A DNA stretch of 64,000 nucleotides from Micropterix aruncella (lineage: Eukaryota > Arthropoda > Insecta > Lepidoptera > Micropterigidae), in contig OX155952.1 in NCBI GenBank assembly GCA_944548615.1, forward strand, positions 31,822,278 to 31,886,277, given 5' to 3'. The notes below the pieces were generated by a model, which was not told the DNA's origin, ran no database searches, and worked only from the letters and a program-made list of their open reading frames with translations. Position 1 is the stretch's first letter. Every line of letters begins with the position of its first letter. A program made the translations under genes and the position numbers. Of this stretch, positions 23,700 through 36,249 are shown piece after piece.

Positions 23700-24255
23700 T
23701 CCTATTAATCCTATTGTTTATTTTGCTTAATTTCTACTGGAAGTACTACTTAAAAGTGTTATACGAAATTGACAAGTTGTACGTTATTGTATCAGTTTAG
23801 TTATCATCAATTATTCCCGTCACATCATTTATCAGATAAAACAGAACCTTCTTCGTGCCAGTTTTCTTGCCGCTGCAACTTCGATTTCGCACGTTTTGTC
23901 ATTATATTATTTTATTAGTAATTAACAGAGGATTAATTTCGTGTCCTTCTCTTTTTGGCATAATTAAGATCGTTTGTGCATTAAAGAGATAAGATATCAA
24001 CAGTGACAATCATGTTCAGCGATTAAAATCATTGGCAGTGTCAAGCTAAATTTCTGGGTTGCCAACGTTCTCAACGCGTACTTGCTCAGGCCGGCAGGGA
24101 ATTGTATGTCAGATCTATTTACTAAACGGCTGTACCATTATTGATATAGCGTATTAGATTGCTCAACGTCGTACTACAATTTGGCAACCAGTGTGATACA
24201 TACGTGATACATATGTAGTAAAATCATAAATGTTATAGAAAACATTATATAGGTT
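23700..24255. other. Unassigned stretch
   Basis: AT-rich, nothing recognised. Confidence 0.35.
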
Positions 24256-24619
24256 CAGGATGACTTTTTAATTAGGGACATCTTTGAAGTGGGTGACTCA
24301 GTACGAAAAAAAATACTTTTTTAAATAAAAAAAAATGAAAGTGCACAAAAATTTTACAAACAAAAACTTTTTGTTTGTAAAATTTTAAAATTTTATTATT
24401 TTGAAAAATAGTTTAAAAAGAGTTAAGCGCGGTGCGTCATCTAGCAGTAGTTAAAATATCGCGAATATGTTTTATTCGCGATATTTTACCTATTGCTAGA
24501 TGGCCCAGCGTGCTATGTCAAAATTTAAAAAAATATATACATAGGTATATCATAACTTGCTTATTTGCGCGTGCTGATTCACGCACTTCAAGGATGTTAC
24601 TAATTAAAAACTCACACTG
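24256..24619. mobile_element. Mariner-like MITE, 364 bp
   Basis: The left end is caggatgactttttaattag and the right end, reversed, cagtgtgagtttttaattag, continuing into acatccttgaagtg(g)gtga and tcagtacg in both. TA follows on the right; the left flank TA is mutated (tt). The centre has a perfect 14-bp hairpin (aaatatcgcgaata, loop tgttt) at about 24455-24490, and inverted ctagatggc motifs on either side of it. Confidence 0.72.
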
Positions 24620-24994
24620 TATAAGTAAATAATTTCAAAAGACGCCTCCTGATTGATTGCCTCATTTGGTGCAGACTAAAATCGTTTAATCGACTGTATT
24701 ATCGTAGGTACAAAAACTACGACCAAATTTCGGAATAATACTATTATATATTAAAATATAAATTACCTACTAGTAAAATTTAACACAATAACGCTTTTAA
24801 ATCAATATTTAAATTTAAAATATCCTCCACGTTTTAATAAACTACTAAAATTGAAAAACTATGTCACCTATAAATTAGTAAAAGACAAAACAATACATAA
24901 CAATAATAATAAATCGCTTTATTTTTAAGAAAAAACGAGCTTATATATCAAAGTTAGAAAAATGTGTCGTCTGTGGCATTGCCCTGAAAGTGTT

Positions 24995-25150
24995 TACCGA
25001 CAATTATTGTGAAAGAACGCAAATCACAAAACTCAACGGGATTGTTATCGATGATAGGATTAATCAAATATGGGGTACCTCAAGAAAGTATTTTAGGCCC
25101 AATTTTATTTATAATCTACATTAACGACGTAACAAATGTGGCGATGGATG
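24995..25150 (+). pseudogene. LINE RT motif B fragment
   Basis: Reads IKYGVPQESILGPILFIIYI then NDVTNV, the RT motif B region (usually GVPQGSVLGPILF.IYIND). A G-run follows at about 25160. No adjacent RT motifs A or C were found, so this is a small relic. Confidence 0.78.
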
Positions 25151-25199
25151 GAAGGGGAGAGGGGGGGGGGGGGGGAGGGTCCGTAAAACGATCTTTTTA

Positions 25200-26149
25200 G
25201 CGATGCGCACTCACATAACATCACCGACCACAAAATTCTAAGGAGTCGTTGTGCGCCAGCAAAACATGTTATTAAAAACACCAGAACTAAATCTGCGAAA
25301 AAGGCACTTTAGTTCTGTAGTTCCTAAACTTTATAATTAATTTCAGGACAAAGCAGAAGTTTAAAACAAATCAGAAGTTTACAAATGAATAAAGTAAAAA
25401 TTACTTTGCGGCTGCTTGAAACCGGAAGGGAAAAGGCGGAAGCAATTATTTCACATTTTTTCGTCTAAAACGACAAACCTATATTAAATTAGTAATACTG
25501 TCAATTTAGTTTATTATGATTATATATTACTAATAAATGCGTATGCATAAAATATAATATTCCTAATATTGTAATAATAATTATGTATGTAAATATTATA
25601 AATAGGTATATGTATAAATTTGTATGCCAAATATTATCGTAGATTATAATTTGAGTTTAAAATTACGAGCGCATAGAAAAACTCTGAAATATAAAAGAAA
25701 ACAATCTACAATAGTAAACAAAATGGATATATTATTCGTTGCGTTGTGTCGCTCGTTCTAAATTCGAATGTTTAACGCTGAATTTTATGGCGACGCGCGT
25801 TTGCAATTCGATTTTTAAGTTGAATGAGATGACGTCCTTGGCTAGTTATGCTAGCCATGGACGAGCTGAAGAATACGGGCCACTTTGTTTTTAATTTTCC
25901 CGTTTTAATGGGTCTGAAGTCTAGTAGCGTATTGTAATAGATATGTTACAGAGTTTTCGCAAGGTGAAGCCATCCCGGAATTTAGGAGGGCTTCCATGGC
26001 TAGCGTCTCGGGGCGAATCCTGCCCCACCCCAATAGCTCATTGCCTTCGTCGTCTTGACTGTAGATTACCGTGTACCTATATTTTTTTTATTCCGCGGAT
26101 ATTGAAGGATTATGGTGTAATGCGATAAAATTCAGGAGCGTGTTTAAGT
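25200..26149. other. Unassigned stretch
   Basis: AT-rich to about 25720, then rising CpG content toward the candidate promoter. No coding frame recognised. Confidence 0.35.
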
Positions 26150-26344
26150 CGATGTACTTTTGACGCTTTCGAGATTCGCGACGCGAATTGCGCGTTGAGT
26201 CGATTCAAGTCGACCGAGCAGACCAAAGTCGATTCGACAAATCGCGCGCCCGATTCATTCGGCGTTTGTCCTCCGTCGCGGGAGCCCGTGTCGGTCGTCG
26301 CTCGATCGCCCCGGCGAATTTTCGTAACGTCTAGTGCTTCGCTT
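26150..26344 (+). promoter_or_regulatory. CpG-rich candidate promoter
   Basis: This 200-bp block is unusually rich in CpG (cgattcgacaaatcgcgcgc, gtcgtcgctcgatcgccccg) compared with both sides. It ends at ttcagtttt, which fits the insect initiator TCAGT. No TATA box is seen at the right distance. This is composition-based inference. Confidence 0.35.
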
Positions 26345-26598
26345 CAGTTTTCGTCACACGAAACAAGTGAAATATTCAATTGAAACTACTGTGCAGTGGA
26401 GTTACATTATTGTGGATGATACCTATTGTGTTTTTATAATATTCGACTGTTGAAAAAATTAACTTTGGTGGTTTTTGTGCTTTCTTCTTGGATTAACTCG
26501 ATTGCTGCTTATACCTATTTGACTTTTTGACATTTGGGTGTCAATTTTCGTCTTTAATCTGTATCTATTTTTAAGAAAAGCGGGCCAAGGTGACAGCG
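26345..26598 (+). other. Candidate non-coding first exon with splice donor
   Basis: From the TCAGT-like initiator to acagcg followed by GTAAGT at 26599-26604, a perfect donor hexamer. There is no long frame and only short upstream ATGs, so if real it is a 5' UTR exon of a gene whose coding exons lie outside the window to the right. The donor and the CpG block are the only evidence. Confidence 0.33.
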
Positions 26599-26808
26599 GT
26601 AAGTAAAACGTTTTTAATGTTATTATAACTTTATATTTTTCTTAATTGTATCTGAATGTTTCGGAATAGGTACCTATATGCAGTTTAGTCTGTCATGTAT
26701 ATTTTTTTAAAAACTGACTTGACCCACCGCCAATAGGTGTAGGTATTTATTAGGTATTGCTACCAGTTCTACATTGTTGATTTTTTAAGGTCATCCGACT
26801 ATATTCAC

Positions 26809-27340
26809 TTTAGTCGGAAAGAGATTTCGATAATCTGCCGCATGAGGATCGGACATTGCTCCACCCTATCGCACCTCCGCCGTATTAATGTTCTCGCGTC
26901 TCCGCAATGCGATTGTGGACACGAAGATTGCACGCTGGGCCATCTATTCTTTAACTGTCCCATCCTCAATAATAATCCGAGTTTTATCCCAGACCTTGTA
27001 AAGTATAACATCCAACTCCCTCTATGTGTTCTCCACTTGTTATCCCTCAACTCTCCCAAAATATATAAAGTAATATGTAAATTTATTTCCCTTAATAATA
27101 TTTCTGTATAGTGTAATAGCTTATTTCACACCCTTTTCTTGTTTGTATCATCCCCAATAACCATGTTTTATGCTATATGTACCTACATTTCTATAAATAA
27201 GTATCCCTTGTTTCAGTATTGTGCCGTCTTATACATGTAGCTGTGCATGTAACAAACTAACTTAGATGCCCTCCTAAAACGACTTGGCAGAAAAGCACCG
27301 ACTATCGGTGATTGCCATAAAGCAACAACAAGAAGAAGAA
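26809..27340 (+). mobile_element. 5'-truncated LINE insertion with 12-bp target duplication
   Basis: gactatattcac occurs at 26797-26808 and again at 27341-27352, exactly flanking 532 bp. The insert starts mid-ORF: the frame is open from the insertion point to the stop at 27109-27111 and reads MRIGHCSTLSHLRRINVL, then a CDCGHEDC...LGHLFFNCP knuckle, the conserved end of I/jockey/R1-like LINE polyproteins. A 3' UTR and an aacaacaagaagaagaaga tail follow. It is target-primed insertion in textbook form and looks young. Confidence 0.9.
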
Positions 27341-27344
27341 GACT

Positions 27345-27790
27345 ATATTCACCACGCTGATTCCAAACCGCAATAATCTTTTATCAGACTTAATAAATAA
27401 GAGAGATATAGGCATTTAAAGAAGCGTCAAACGCCTACATTTCTCTAGGTTAAGTTAGTTTTTTTTTCAAACAATTCATGAACACCTTAGTAGTTAGGGT
27501 TGTTTTTTAAAAACTATCATAAAACTAATGTAAATAAAAAAAAACAAAAAGTAGTTTTAAAAAATCCGACACGATTTTCTATCAGATTTAGCATTAAAAT
27601 TGTCGAATTTAGTAGTGCATGTTTTTTTTTTGTTGAAAAATAGGCAAGGTAGCATACCCAATAAATTCCAAAACTAACTTAACCTACCGAAATATAGGTG
27701 TTTGACTCTTTTTCAAACGCCTATAACTCACTTATGTATAAAGATAGAGCAACGATTTATACAGATTCGGAATCAACGTGATGAGCATAT
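27345..27790. repeat. Diverged inverted repeat, about 115-bp arms
   Basis: 27345-27462 and 27668-27790 are inverted relatives: cacgctgattcc / ggaatcaacgtg, caaacgcctacattt / aggtgtttgac and ggttaagttag / ctaacttaacc. The spacer is AT-rich. The LINE 26809-27340 sits at its left edge, so the element once continued to about 26797. Confidence 0.55.
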
Positions 27791-29469
27791 GGAAGTCGTA
27801 TTAAAACATCTTCATTACAGAAGAGTTTGCTAAACTGCATAAATGAAATGAAATGAAATAAATACCAATGTTTCTGAGACATGTATTAAATTGTGGCCAT
27901 AAAACGTTTTCAAATATTAGTGGATAATAAGGAAAGGCGTAATCTCCAAAAAATTTCGATTATATCGCGTTGGTATTTAATAATAAAATTAGGACATTGT
28001 CCAGTAATTTCACTAAAACATTTTATTAATGACATATTACCCAATTTGATAACTACACAATCGTGGGTTTTATGAAAGAGCAATCAAAGCACATTCGAAA
28101 GGCCATAATCAGTTATCTCATTACCGCTAATTCCTTAGGCAGTTTTCAGTCCATGCCCAAAAAAAATACAATAATAATGTGTGCTTCCTAATGACCATTA
28201 CTGTTATTGACGAAAAGTACAAATTATTTTAATACAGAATGATGAAAATCAATATCCGAAGAATATCGCTGTCTGCGCTAGGCGCCGTATTTTTGCCGTC
28301 GACAGCGTTGATCATCTAAAAAATTATTAAACAAAGTCCCTAAAAAGTCTATCTGCTGTTAGATCGCGCTAGTCTCAAGGACCGCTTGACGGATTTCGAT
28401 ACGATTTTTACCGTTTATTCAATGCAAGTACATTGCGTCTATATATGCTGAACGTCAATAGACAATAATAGTATATTTATATTGTAATGTTTTTTTTTGT
28501 CAGATGGTAAGAGCTTTTTTTTGTCAACTGGAAAGAACCGTCAAAGAAAACAAGATGGCCGCTTTTTGATAATAGTATTGTCAAGATATAATCCATTTTT
28601 AAATATATGTTGAAGAAATAAAATAAGATTATTGGAAATTGTTACAGTTACAAAAAAAAATTAATTTGTTACAGTTACAAAAAAAATATATATTTTTCGA
28701 AACTGAAAAATACATTTTAATAAAATGAACCCATCTTTATCATTCAAGTCGTTAATCATATAGTATGCTTTCATACAAAGTAGGTCTTTAATACGATGCT
28801 TAGATTATTTTCCTGGCAACTCAAAAAAATTCTGAGGAATTCTATTTGAAATATAGAAATGTATACACTGTCCGTAAAAGAAGTAAGGATTCTATTGTTA
28901 ATTGAAACTTAAGAACTAAAAGCTTATTTATATTTCTGGTATTTATATCGAAATTTTTACCGATATATAATAATTTACATATATAACCTGACAAGACACG
29001 TTGAGGATATTAATTTCTATGAAAAGTTTCGCGCAGTGAAAAGAATAGCCTTTTCTTGCAACACGAAGATGGTTTCAGAATTAGCATATCTGTAAACATT
29101 ATCGATCGGATACTAACTACTCATGCAATCAATAACCCAAATAAAAATTCCTTTGCTAAAAGGTAGGCTATTATCGTTCTCCAACTAAATTATGGATTTC
29201 CCTTAAAATACGCTATTCCCTAATCGTACGTTCGAATGCGAGGAAATCCCTCCCAAAATAGGGTTGCTTGTCACGAAATATACCAATAAAATATTTTGCC
29301 TGCGTATTTTATTGACACGCTGACATTTCAGTGCACGCTAGCATGCGGCCATGGAGTTTTGTCACACAAACTCAAAATATGTTTAAACATATTATTTTGT
29401 TTCACTTGTAATATACGCTGTCATTAATAAACAGCGGACAATACCAAAGACGACAAAATCTTTCAACTT
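27791..29469. other. Unassigned AT-rich stretch
   Basis: Contains a gaaatgaaatgaaat tract at about 27845 (LINE-tail-like), tandem gttacagttacaaaaaaaa units at about 28642-28690, and a perfect 18-bp palindrome aatatgtttaaacatatt at about 29376. No gene recognised. Confidence 0.4.
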
Positions 29470-31000
29470 ATAAAAATGACTGACTTAGATGTTCTAAAAT
29501 TAATCAACGAACTGAGGATGGACACTACATCAGTGCCAGATGGCGTAAGTGTGAAGATTCTGAAATCGGTTGCCAAATTAATTACAATGCCTTTAATGCA
29601 TTTATTCTATTGCAGCATAGATCGAGGTTGATATTCGGACTACTTCAAGATGACTAACGTACTACCATTGTTCAAACCGGGTAAAAAATGGGCATTACTA
29701 ACTACATACCTATTTCCATACTGAATACATTAAGTAAAATAGTTGAAAGACATGTTAAACAACAACTAACTAGCCACCGAACGATTGGACAATATGGCTT
29801 TAAAAGCTAAACTTGGGCACGCAGGACGTAGACGTAACAAGTTTTATAGTGGAAAAGGTCGACCTGTCTGGCGTCAGAAATGAATAAAAGAAGCGCCTGA
29901 GTACCTATCATTCTTGATTCCGCCAAGGCGTTTGACACTGTACCACACGACAAACTGATAACTAAATTACGACAGAGTAGAGTCATAGAAAAGGATCTAG
30001 AATGGTTTGAAAGCTATATCACAGGCCGGCTCAACGTGTTAAACTGAATGACATTTCTAGTGACTAGCTGAAAACTGATTATGGTATCCCTCAGGGTAGT
30101 ACATTAGGACTGGGCTTGTTTCTTATATAAATGGAGGACATTTTCAGACAAACACTACCATCTACTATTATATATTTTGCGGATGTCACTGTTTAAAATA
30201 TATTCTATGACATCTATTTGATTAAGACTAACGTTTGACTGGCTAAAGGAGCACCTCATGACACTAGAAAAGACAAAATACTTAATAGCATAGATCGGCA
30301 TAATCAACCAGGATTGGAAAAGCAGCAAATGCTACAGAAGTGTGACGATACTAACTGTAATTGCTATCCGCCGGAACGCGCATCAAATATCAAATACATA
30401 CTTTGGCATTCAAATTGATATGTTCCTGCGCTGGCAACACGAAATTGAGCAGATTGCATCACGAATACGAAAACTGATTTATATTTTCAAGAACATTCGA
30501 AACATTGTGAGCCCATCTATGCAAAACCAACTCCGCACTGGCACAAAGTGTCATTACTTACCGATAAATAGGATGGGGCGGGGCGGCAATTATTGTCTTT
30601 CATCTCCTAATAAGGGCTCAAAAGGCCCTAATTAGATTGATCAATAAGAAACCGTCCCATTATCCATCGGACCAATTATTTATCGACTTTAATATATGTA
30701 CTTGTAATATAATGACATACGACAGCTATGTATAAGAACGGTCCTCTTGTATTACAACAGAAATTACAAAATGTCAACGTCTAATCTTAAAGACTACAAA
30801 CTTAAAACGAGACAAAGATACAGACAACCGGAGAGAAGGATGAAGACAAGTTACGGCCAACGACACTACGTATTTGCAGCATCACGACTATACAATAATT
30901 TCACAAATTACTTACTATCAACTGACAGTCGACTTCAGTTATCAAGTATTTGGGAAAATTGTTTTACCTAGGTTTTTTAATAAATAAAGGTCGCAGTGCG
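29470..31000 (+). pseudogene. LINE reverse transcriptase pseudogene, C-terminal two thirds
   Basis: Recognisable pieces in order, in shifting frames: PDGVSVKILKSVA, YIPISILNTLSKIVERHV, the motif A relic SAKAFDTVPHDKLITKL, FESYITGRL, the motif B relic DYGIPQGSTLG, a motif C relic IIYFADVT (FADD degraded), then FGIQIDMFLRWQHEIEQIAS, KLIYIFKNIRNI and, at 30800-30970, TSYGQRHYVFAASRLYN. This is the standard order of a jockey/CR1-like LINE ORF2. Several frameshifts and stops make it a pseudogene. The truncation point on the left is near 29470. Confidence 0.85.
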
Positions 31001-31004
31001 GGGA

Positions 31005-31180
31005 ATTTACTGCGTGGTTTGTAGCACCTGACGTTTCGGTGATGTTGCAACCGGTGTTGTCAGGGATAGACCCAAAATAACTTCTAGTCTAGGAGTCTAC
31101 CTTCGACGACGGTGGTTGCAACATCCCCAAAACGTCTGGGGCTACATATTTCACGCGAAAAATTCGTTGTATCTCATTTA
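31005..31180. repeat. Family G foldback relative
   Basis: gtagcacctgacgtttcggt and gatgttgcaacc on the left are mirrored on the right by ggttgcaacatc and aaacgtctggggctac, with gaatttactgcgtgg and its mirror at the ends. A palindromic short form of the family G terminus. Confidence 0.65.
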
Positions 31181-31304
31181 ATATATCAAACTGCGATAGT
31201 CTTCGACTTCAAAATACGAAATATCAAAAAGTTGAACAAAAATGTTATTTCCTCGGAAACAGTGTTCTAAATAAAAAAGAGTTGTAATGTTTTTAACTCA
31301 ATTT

Positions 31305-31450
31305 TATTTGTAGAATAATCTTCTGTAGAAAATACATAATATCAGTAACATTAATTAAAAAAAACACTTTTTAATAATTTTCTTGATTACTTTTATACAC
31401 AGAATCATCCATTAGAATTAGATGGTGCTCACTAATAAAAACTAACCCTG
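31305..31450 (-). mobile_element. Mariner-like MITE, one end only
   Basis: The right edge, reversed, reads cagggttagtttttattag followed by tgagcaccatc, the end type of the 20.1 and 24.3 kb MITEs, with TA after it. The other end was not found. Confidence 0.45.
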
Positions 31451-31454
31451 TATA

Positions 31455-32384
31455 GAATACATTTGAAAAAAAAACGTAATCACGGACAAAGAATTATTTT
31501 TTTTATGTTTTTATCGCGTTATGGAATATTCCATCCGCTAGGGCCTTTCTACATTTAATTTCTCTACAATTAGATACGTTGATAAATTGTAATTTTAACA
31601 CACGAAAGTAAACAAGTGAAATCGCACCGTGCACATACATGATTAATTATCGCTAGAAAACGCGCCGCTCACAATTGGTGAAACCTTTTATTCATAAACG
31701 ATACCTTCGGCACAAAACCTCGCCATTGAAAATATGCACATTTCCATATTAACACACTCGGAAACCTGTTTGTAGAGTATTTTAATATGTTATTTGTGGG
31801 TGGAGTGAGAGGATTCCAAAAATATGAAATGCATTTGCATAACTGATGATAATGGTTTATTTTAGCCATCAGTCACGGTTTTTAAAACCATTTCACCTAT
31901 TCTGGTATAGGCCTGACTCGCGTAATATGCGATCCAATAAATCAGGTGGAAAATATTGACCCGGATACTGCTTTCGCTTTTAATAAGAAGACGTTATCGC
32001 GTTTGACAACCTAGAATCGAAAGAGTTTCAATCAAATATTACTTTTAATAGAAAACATTATATGAAATTGTGACTAAGTTGATTGCCTGGTCGGTCGATC
32101 ATCATGAGCTTTTTATGCAATGTCGTTATCGAGTTCAATATCCTCACTTCCATGTCAGGAAGGGCCCACAATGTTTGTATTTGTATTGATTATGTACATA
32201 TTACCTTCTTTATATATAACATTTCAGCTTGCGTATGATTGTGCCCGCGAATAGTACTGTTTTTATTGTACTTTTTTTGACACAACGTTGCATTTGAATA
32301 CGCGCGACTAAAGTTTTCTCGTACTTTTTCTCTGGCATTCATTTCATATCAGACTGAGATAGTGGCGCAGCGTGGCCGGGTTTA
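31455..32384. other. Unassigned stretch
   Basis: AT-rich, no feature recognised. Confidence 0.35.
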
Positions 32385-32790
32385 CCTAATTTTTACACGA
32401 CTGCCCAACAAAAAAGGAGTGTAATGTGTTCAGGTTTCATATTTCGTATATTTTCCGTTTCTTTATTACATTATAACTTCTAAACGCTTGAACCGATTTA
32501 GAAGTGTGTGATATTTGTTAGAATCATTATATCATCCTGAGTATCATAGGGTACCATAATTGTCCAAATATCAAGTGTGTAGTTGTTTAAATATCTAAAT
32601 GTCAATAAATTGACATAAATATATCGTGTTTAGTGTCAAACTGATTGAGTACATTCCAGAAATATACACGTATCTATAGGGATAAATACATAAACCACAA
32701 AAAAATCATTAAAAAAGACGTAAAAACATAATTATAAATACAATAGTTCACTTTCTGTAACGGCAGTAGTGTTTTTAATTTTTTTTATTT
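32385..32790 (+). repeat. Dispersed repeat family C, copy 3
   Basis: Uninterrupted: tttttacacgactgcccaac, aaaaaaggagtgtaatgtg, aacttctaaacgcttgaacc, aaatatatcgtg, aaatacataaaccacaa, ggcagtagtgttttt. Confidence 0.7.
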
Positions 32791-33477
32791 TAATTATTTG
32801 TAAATAAATAAACAAACCCCTTTTCTTTCATATGATTTTCTCTCAATTCTCTATGCCTTATCCGGCACATATCTTGCGATCGTACACTTAAATTAAACCC
32901 GGTTATTTCGCTGTATATTTCAGGATTGGCGTCACATCCCATGTCGCTCTTATCACAGCGACACGAATGTCAGCCATTGTGAGCGATATGTGACACATTC
33001 CCGCTGAGATAACGCCAACTCGAGCCACCCGCGCCCGCCATTAAGCAATGTTCGTTCCTCCATTCATTCATTCATTCATTCGTCCATTGCCGAGTGAAAA
33101 GCACGCGGAGCGAAAACTCCCGGGGGCTTATCGCAAACGAACCCGCACGCACCGATATCAATTTTGCTCGCGGATCGCCGCAAATTCAGGAATTTGGGAC
33201 AAGTTTTGGTCGCGCAAGAATGTACGCCTCTGTTATCAGCGAGAACGCCTAACCCTTGTAGGCTGGTGGCAATAGGTATATCAGGCTTATCGCATAAATA
33301 TGCCGTGTAGTTGACGAAATCTGTTCCGTTAATTAAATGCAACAACTTTTAGGATATTGTTCTTCGTGCCCCGATCTGAAGTCGGAAATAATATTATGCC
33401 AAAACGAGACAAATTATATATGAAGTCGAAGACTATCGCGGTTGTTTGACATTATAAATAGGATGAAAACGAATTTA
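32791..33477. other. Unassigned stretch with a GC-richer block
   Basis: 33000-33250 is GC-richer, with a (catt)n run at 33061-33080. Frames on both strands overlap here but none resembles a known protein. At 33420-33475 the motif gaagactatcgcggttgttt is the outer part of family G. Confidence 0.35.
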
Positions 33478-33775
33478 TAATAATAATAATAATATACTCT
33501 TTATTTGCACTTTATTTTGGAAATGTCTTACAACTAACCTAATTACAGTCGTACATGCGCTCATTACGGAAATAAAGATTATCACGTTCGTCTCTATATA
33601 ATACAGACCAGTAAAGGTATTTAAAACTAAGAATGCCCGAGGAGAGGAAATTGGGAAAGGAAGAGTAGAGAAAGGGGAAAACTGCTTAATTCTTAGAAAG
33701 GTAGTAATCTTTGAGGTGTCTTGAATGATATATACGTAAACACATGTAGTACAATACAAAGACAATAACCTAAAA
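33478..33775 (-). mobile_element. LINE 3' UTR-like fragment with (att)n tail
   Basis: Plus-strand view begins with a taataataataataat tract followed by actctttatttgcac, i.e. on the minus strand a polyadenylation-like signal and an (att)n tail. No coding part remains. Class is inferred from the tail only. Confidence 0.45.
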
Positions 33776-34084
33776 CGGCTATTTAAAAATCGGTATTATT
33801 TTGTAGAGTGTAATAATTAAACACTTTGTATAATTTATTTGGCTAAATTAATATTCCAAATATTTCGCTTCGTTACTAAGGCCACCGGATCTATTCCTGA
33901 CGGCCGCGAAGAGGAAGAACGAAAAAAACTAAACTGTTAAAATGCTGAATGTCAACACGCACTGCGTAACATGGCGAGTTATATTAAAGACGCAGGTTTC
34001 TCCTTATATGAGAGCAAAAAGTCGCGGCACGTACCCTATGACACTCGGGAGGGCAAAACGATTCTAACATTACGACACATTTTT

Positions 34085-34195
34085 CAATCGGTTCGAGCGT
34101 ATAGAAGTTATGGTGGAATAGAGAATCGGAAAACATACATAGATGAATCCTGAACACGTAACACTCCTTTTTTGGACAGTCTTGTAAAAACCGCG
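34085..34195 (-). repeat. Family C 5' fragment
   Basis: Reverse of tacaagactgtccaaaaaag, ggagtgt, tcaggattcatctatgtatg and aacttctatacgctcgaacc, the first part of family C. Confidence 0.65.
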
Positions 34196-34541
34196 ATAGC
34201 CTTCCATTTCATGAAAGATTTTTTGCGATAAAGGAATGCCGATATTAATTTACAATGTGCTCACATTTAAAAAGTAAGTAAGTATGATTAAATGAGGCAG
34301 TTGCCAACATATTGCGGAGTATCACTTTAAAGTTAACGCTGGTGTTATGCTCTCTTTAATTTTATTAGATATTTAGTAAGGTCTTTCGGCAATGAAAATA
34401 TTTGGTTCGTTTTCTTCGTCGGTATTAATGTGCATGTTTGTGGTACTTACCTACTTGTTCATTGTTTAAACTTGAACGTCCTTACCTTCAATCAGTCGTA
34501 GCAATATAAGAAAACATGAGACTACAATAGTAAAATGTTTA

Positions 34542-35218
34542 TTTTTACAAGCTTTTATTTACCTTGCAATGTTTGTTAGTATGTTAGTTTGTTCAAGCTG
34601 TTTAGGTAAATCTTTCAAGCTAAATTAGAACCACTTCCTCTTATCCTATGAAGTTGAAATTTTATTTGTTTGGTCAAGTCCGATGACAATGCATTTTTAT
34701 GGCGAGCAAGACCTGATTCTACAACAAGGATCGGCTCCCGGCGAGGGTACTCTTCCACGGTCGACAGCACAGACACACAATTTTGTACACGCATTTAATT
34801 ATGATAGAACGTTCTAAACTTCACCATGATATAACTGCTGCACCCAGGGTTGGCTCCCGACGAGGGGACTCCTCAACGGTCACAGAAACGAAATTTTGTA
34901 TTCGTATTCAGATATGATAGCCCGTTTTAAGTTTCACCGCGACAAGGCTGCTGCACCCAGGGGAGTCGTCAAAGGTCGACAGTACAGAAACGAAATTTTT
35001 TATACACATTCAATTACAAGTGCCCGTTTTAACTTTCACCGTAATAGGGTTATTTCGCCGAGGCTTCCAACTTAGGGACTCCTTAACGGTCAATAGCACA
35101 AACATTAAATTCTGTATAGCATTGAATTATGATAGCCCTTTCTAAGTTCCACTATGACATAGCTGCTGCACCCAGGGTTGGGTCGGGACAGAGCATCTTA
35201 ATAAAAGCTTGTTTTTAT
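34542..35218. mobile_element. Family E, copy 2 (longest)
   Basis: Ends tttttacaagcttttattt and (reversed) ataaaaacaagcttttatta. After the leader (taccttgcaatgtttgtt, ctaaattagaaccacttcc) there are about four units of roughly 110 bp marked by gctgcacccaggg (near 34840, 34950 and 35170; degraded in the unit between) and aattatgatag. Confidence 0.75.
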
Positions 35219-35559
35219 AAATGTGGTAATAATACTATTATTATATACTTTTTATCTGTTTAAAAACTGGAATCGGCAGTTTACAAATGAATATTGTGAA
35301 AATAATAATTTCGATTAGCAATAATGAGTGCTTGTTTCGCGTAGTTTAAAGACCTGTTTTTTCATTTGGTGGCAGAGAAGATTCATTATCGGCGCTATTA
35401 TAGTTCTATGGTCAGGTAGTGGTCAACTCGGTCAATGGCTTTAAAGGTGTAATGTTATGCCATAACATCTTATAAAAGCTAAATTTCATAACATCTCATT
35501 CTCTATAAATATCCATTTGATTCGCTGTAAATAGATAATTGGCAATGATGAAATCCTGG
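35219..35559. other. Unassigned stretch
   Basis: AT-rich; nothing recognised. Confidence 0.35.
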
Positions 35560-36240
35560 AAGTAGATCGAGTACGTGATCTAGACGTCATCTTAGCCAAG
35601 CTTTTATTAAATAAGCATATAGATTCAGTTTTATACGTACCCTTTTACAGTACTTTCGATTTTATTACGAGAGTTTGTAAACCTATAAAAAATATATATT
35701 ATTTGAGGACGGTTTATATCCGAAAAGAATTGCTTGAATTTGCTTCTGAAATTTGGCCTCCGCATTATGCTATAACATACAAGCTGACGATTGAGCGTAT
35801 TAAAATACGGTTGTCACCTGAATTTCTGCTCATTTTTCTCTGGTTTGTCGTACGCGGAAGGACTCCAGCGCTATGGGTTGGAGACATTAGAGGACCGGCG
35901 AGTAGCATCAGATTTGTCGCTATCATATAAAATCATTTGTCCTGGGTTGGACAGTCCATACCTCATGAGTAGGGTGAGCATACGAGCGCCTTCTCGACTA
36001 CCAGGTGCAACACAACACAAAACTATATACGGATACGTTATTGCCACGTGCTAGCCATGCGTACAATGTATGCTTTAACGAAATTGACATATTTAACTAC
36101 GACAGTAGTCGGTTTTTTAACAAGACACGTAACAAGCTGGAGATCAGATTGAATCGAGTAAGCATCCAGCGTTCCCACTTGCGCTCACATGCACATACAC
36201 CCTACAGCAAGCTACAGCAGCTTTCAGCAAGGCAAGGGTA
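35560..36240 (+). pseudogene. LINE post-RT domain pseudogene
   Basis: Starts VRDLDVILAKLLLNKHIDSV (the conserved VRDLGV.LD region downstream of the RT core in jockey-group LINEs) and continues ITRVCKPIKN, LEFASEIWPPHYAITYKLTI, 'IERI', then in another frame LSYAEGLQRYGLETLEDRR, and RASHAYN with a FFNKTRNKLEI end. At least two frameshifts. Dead. Confidence 0.8.
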
Positions 36241-36249
36241 ATTGACTAT

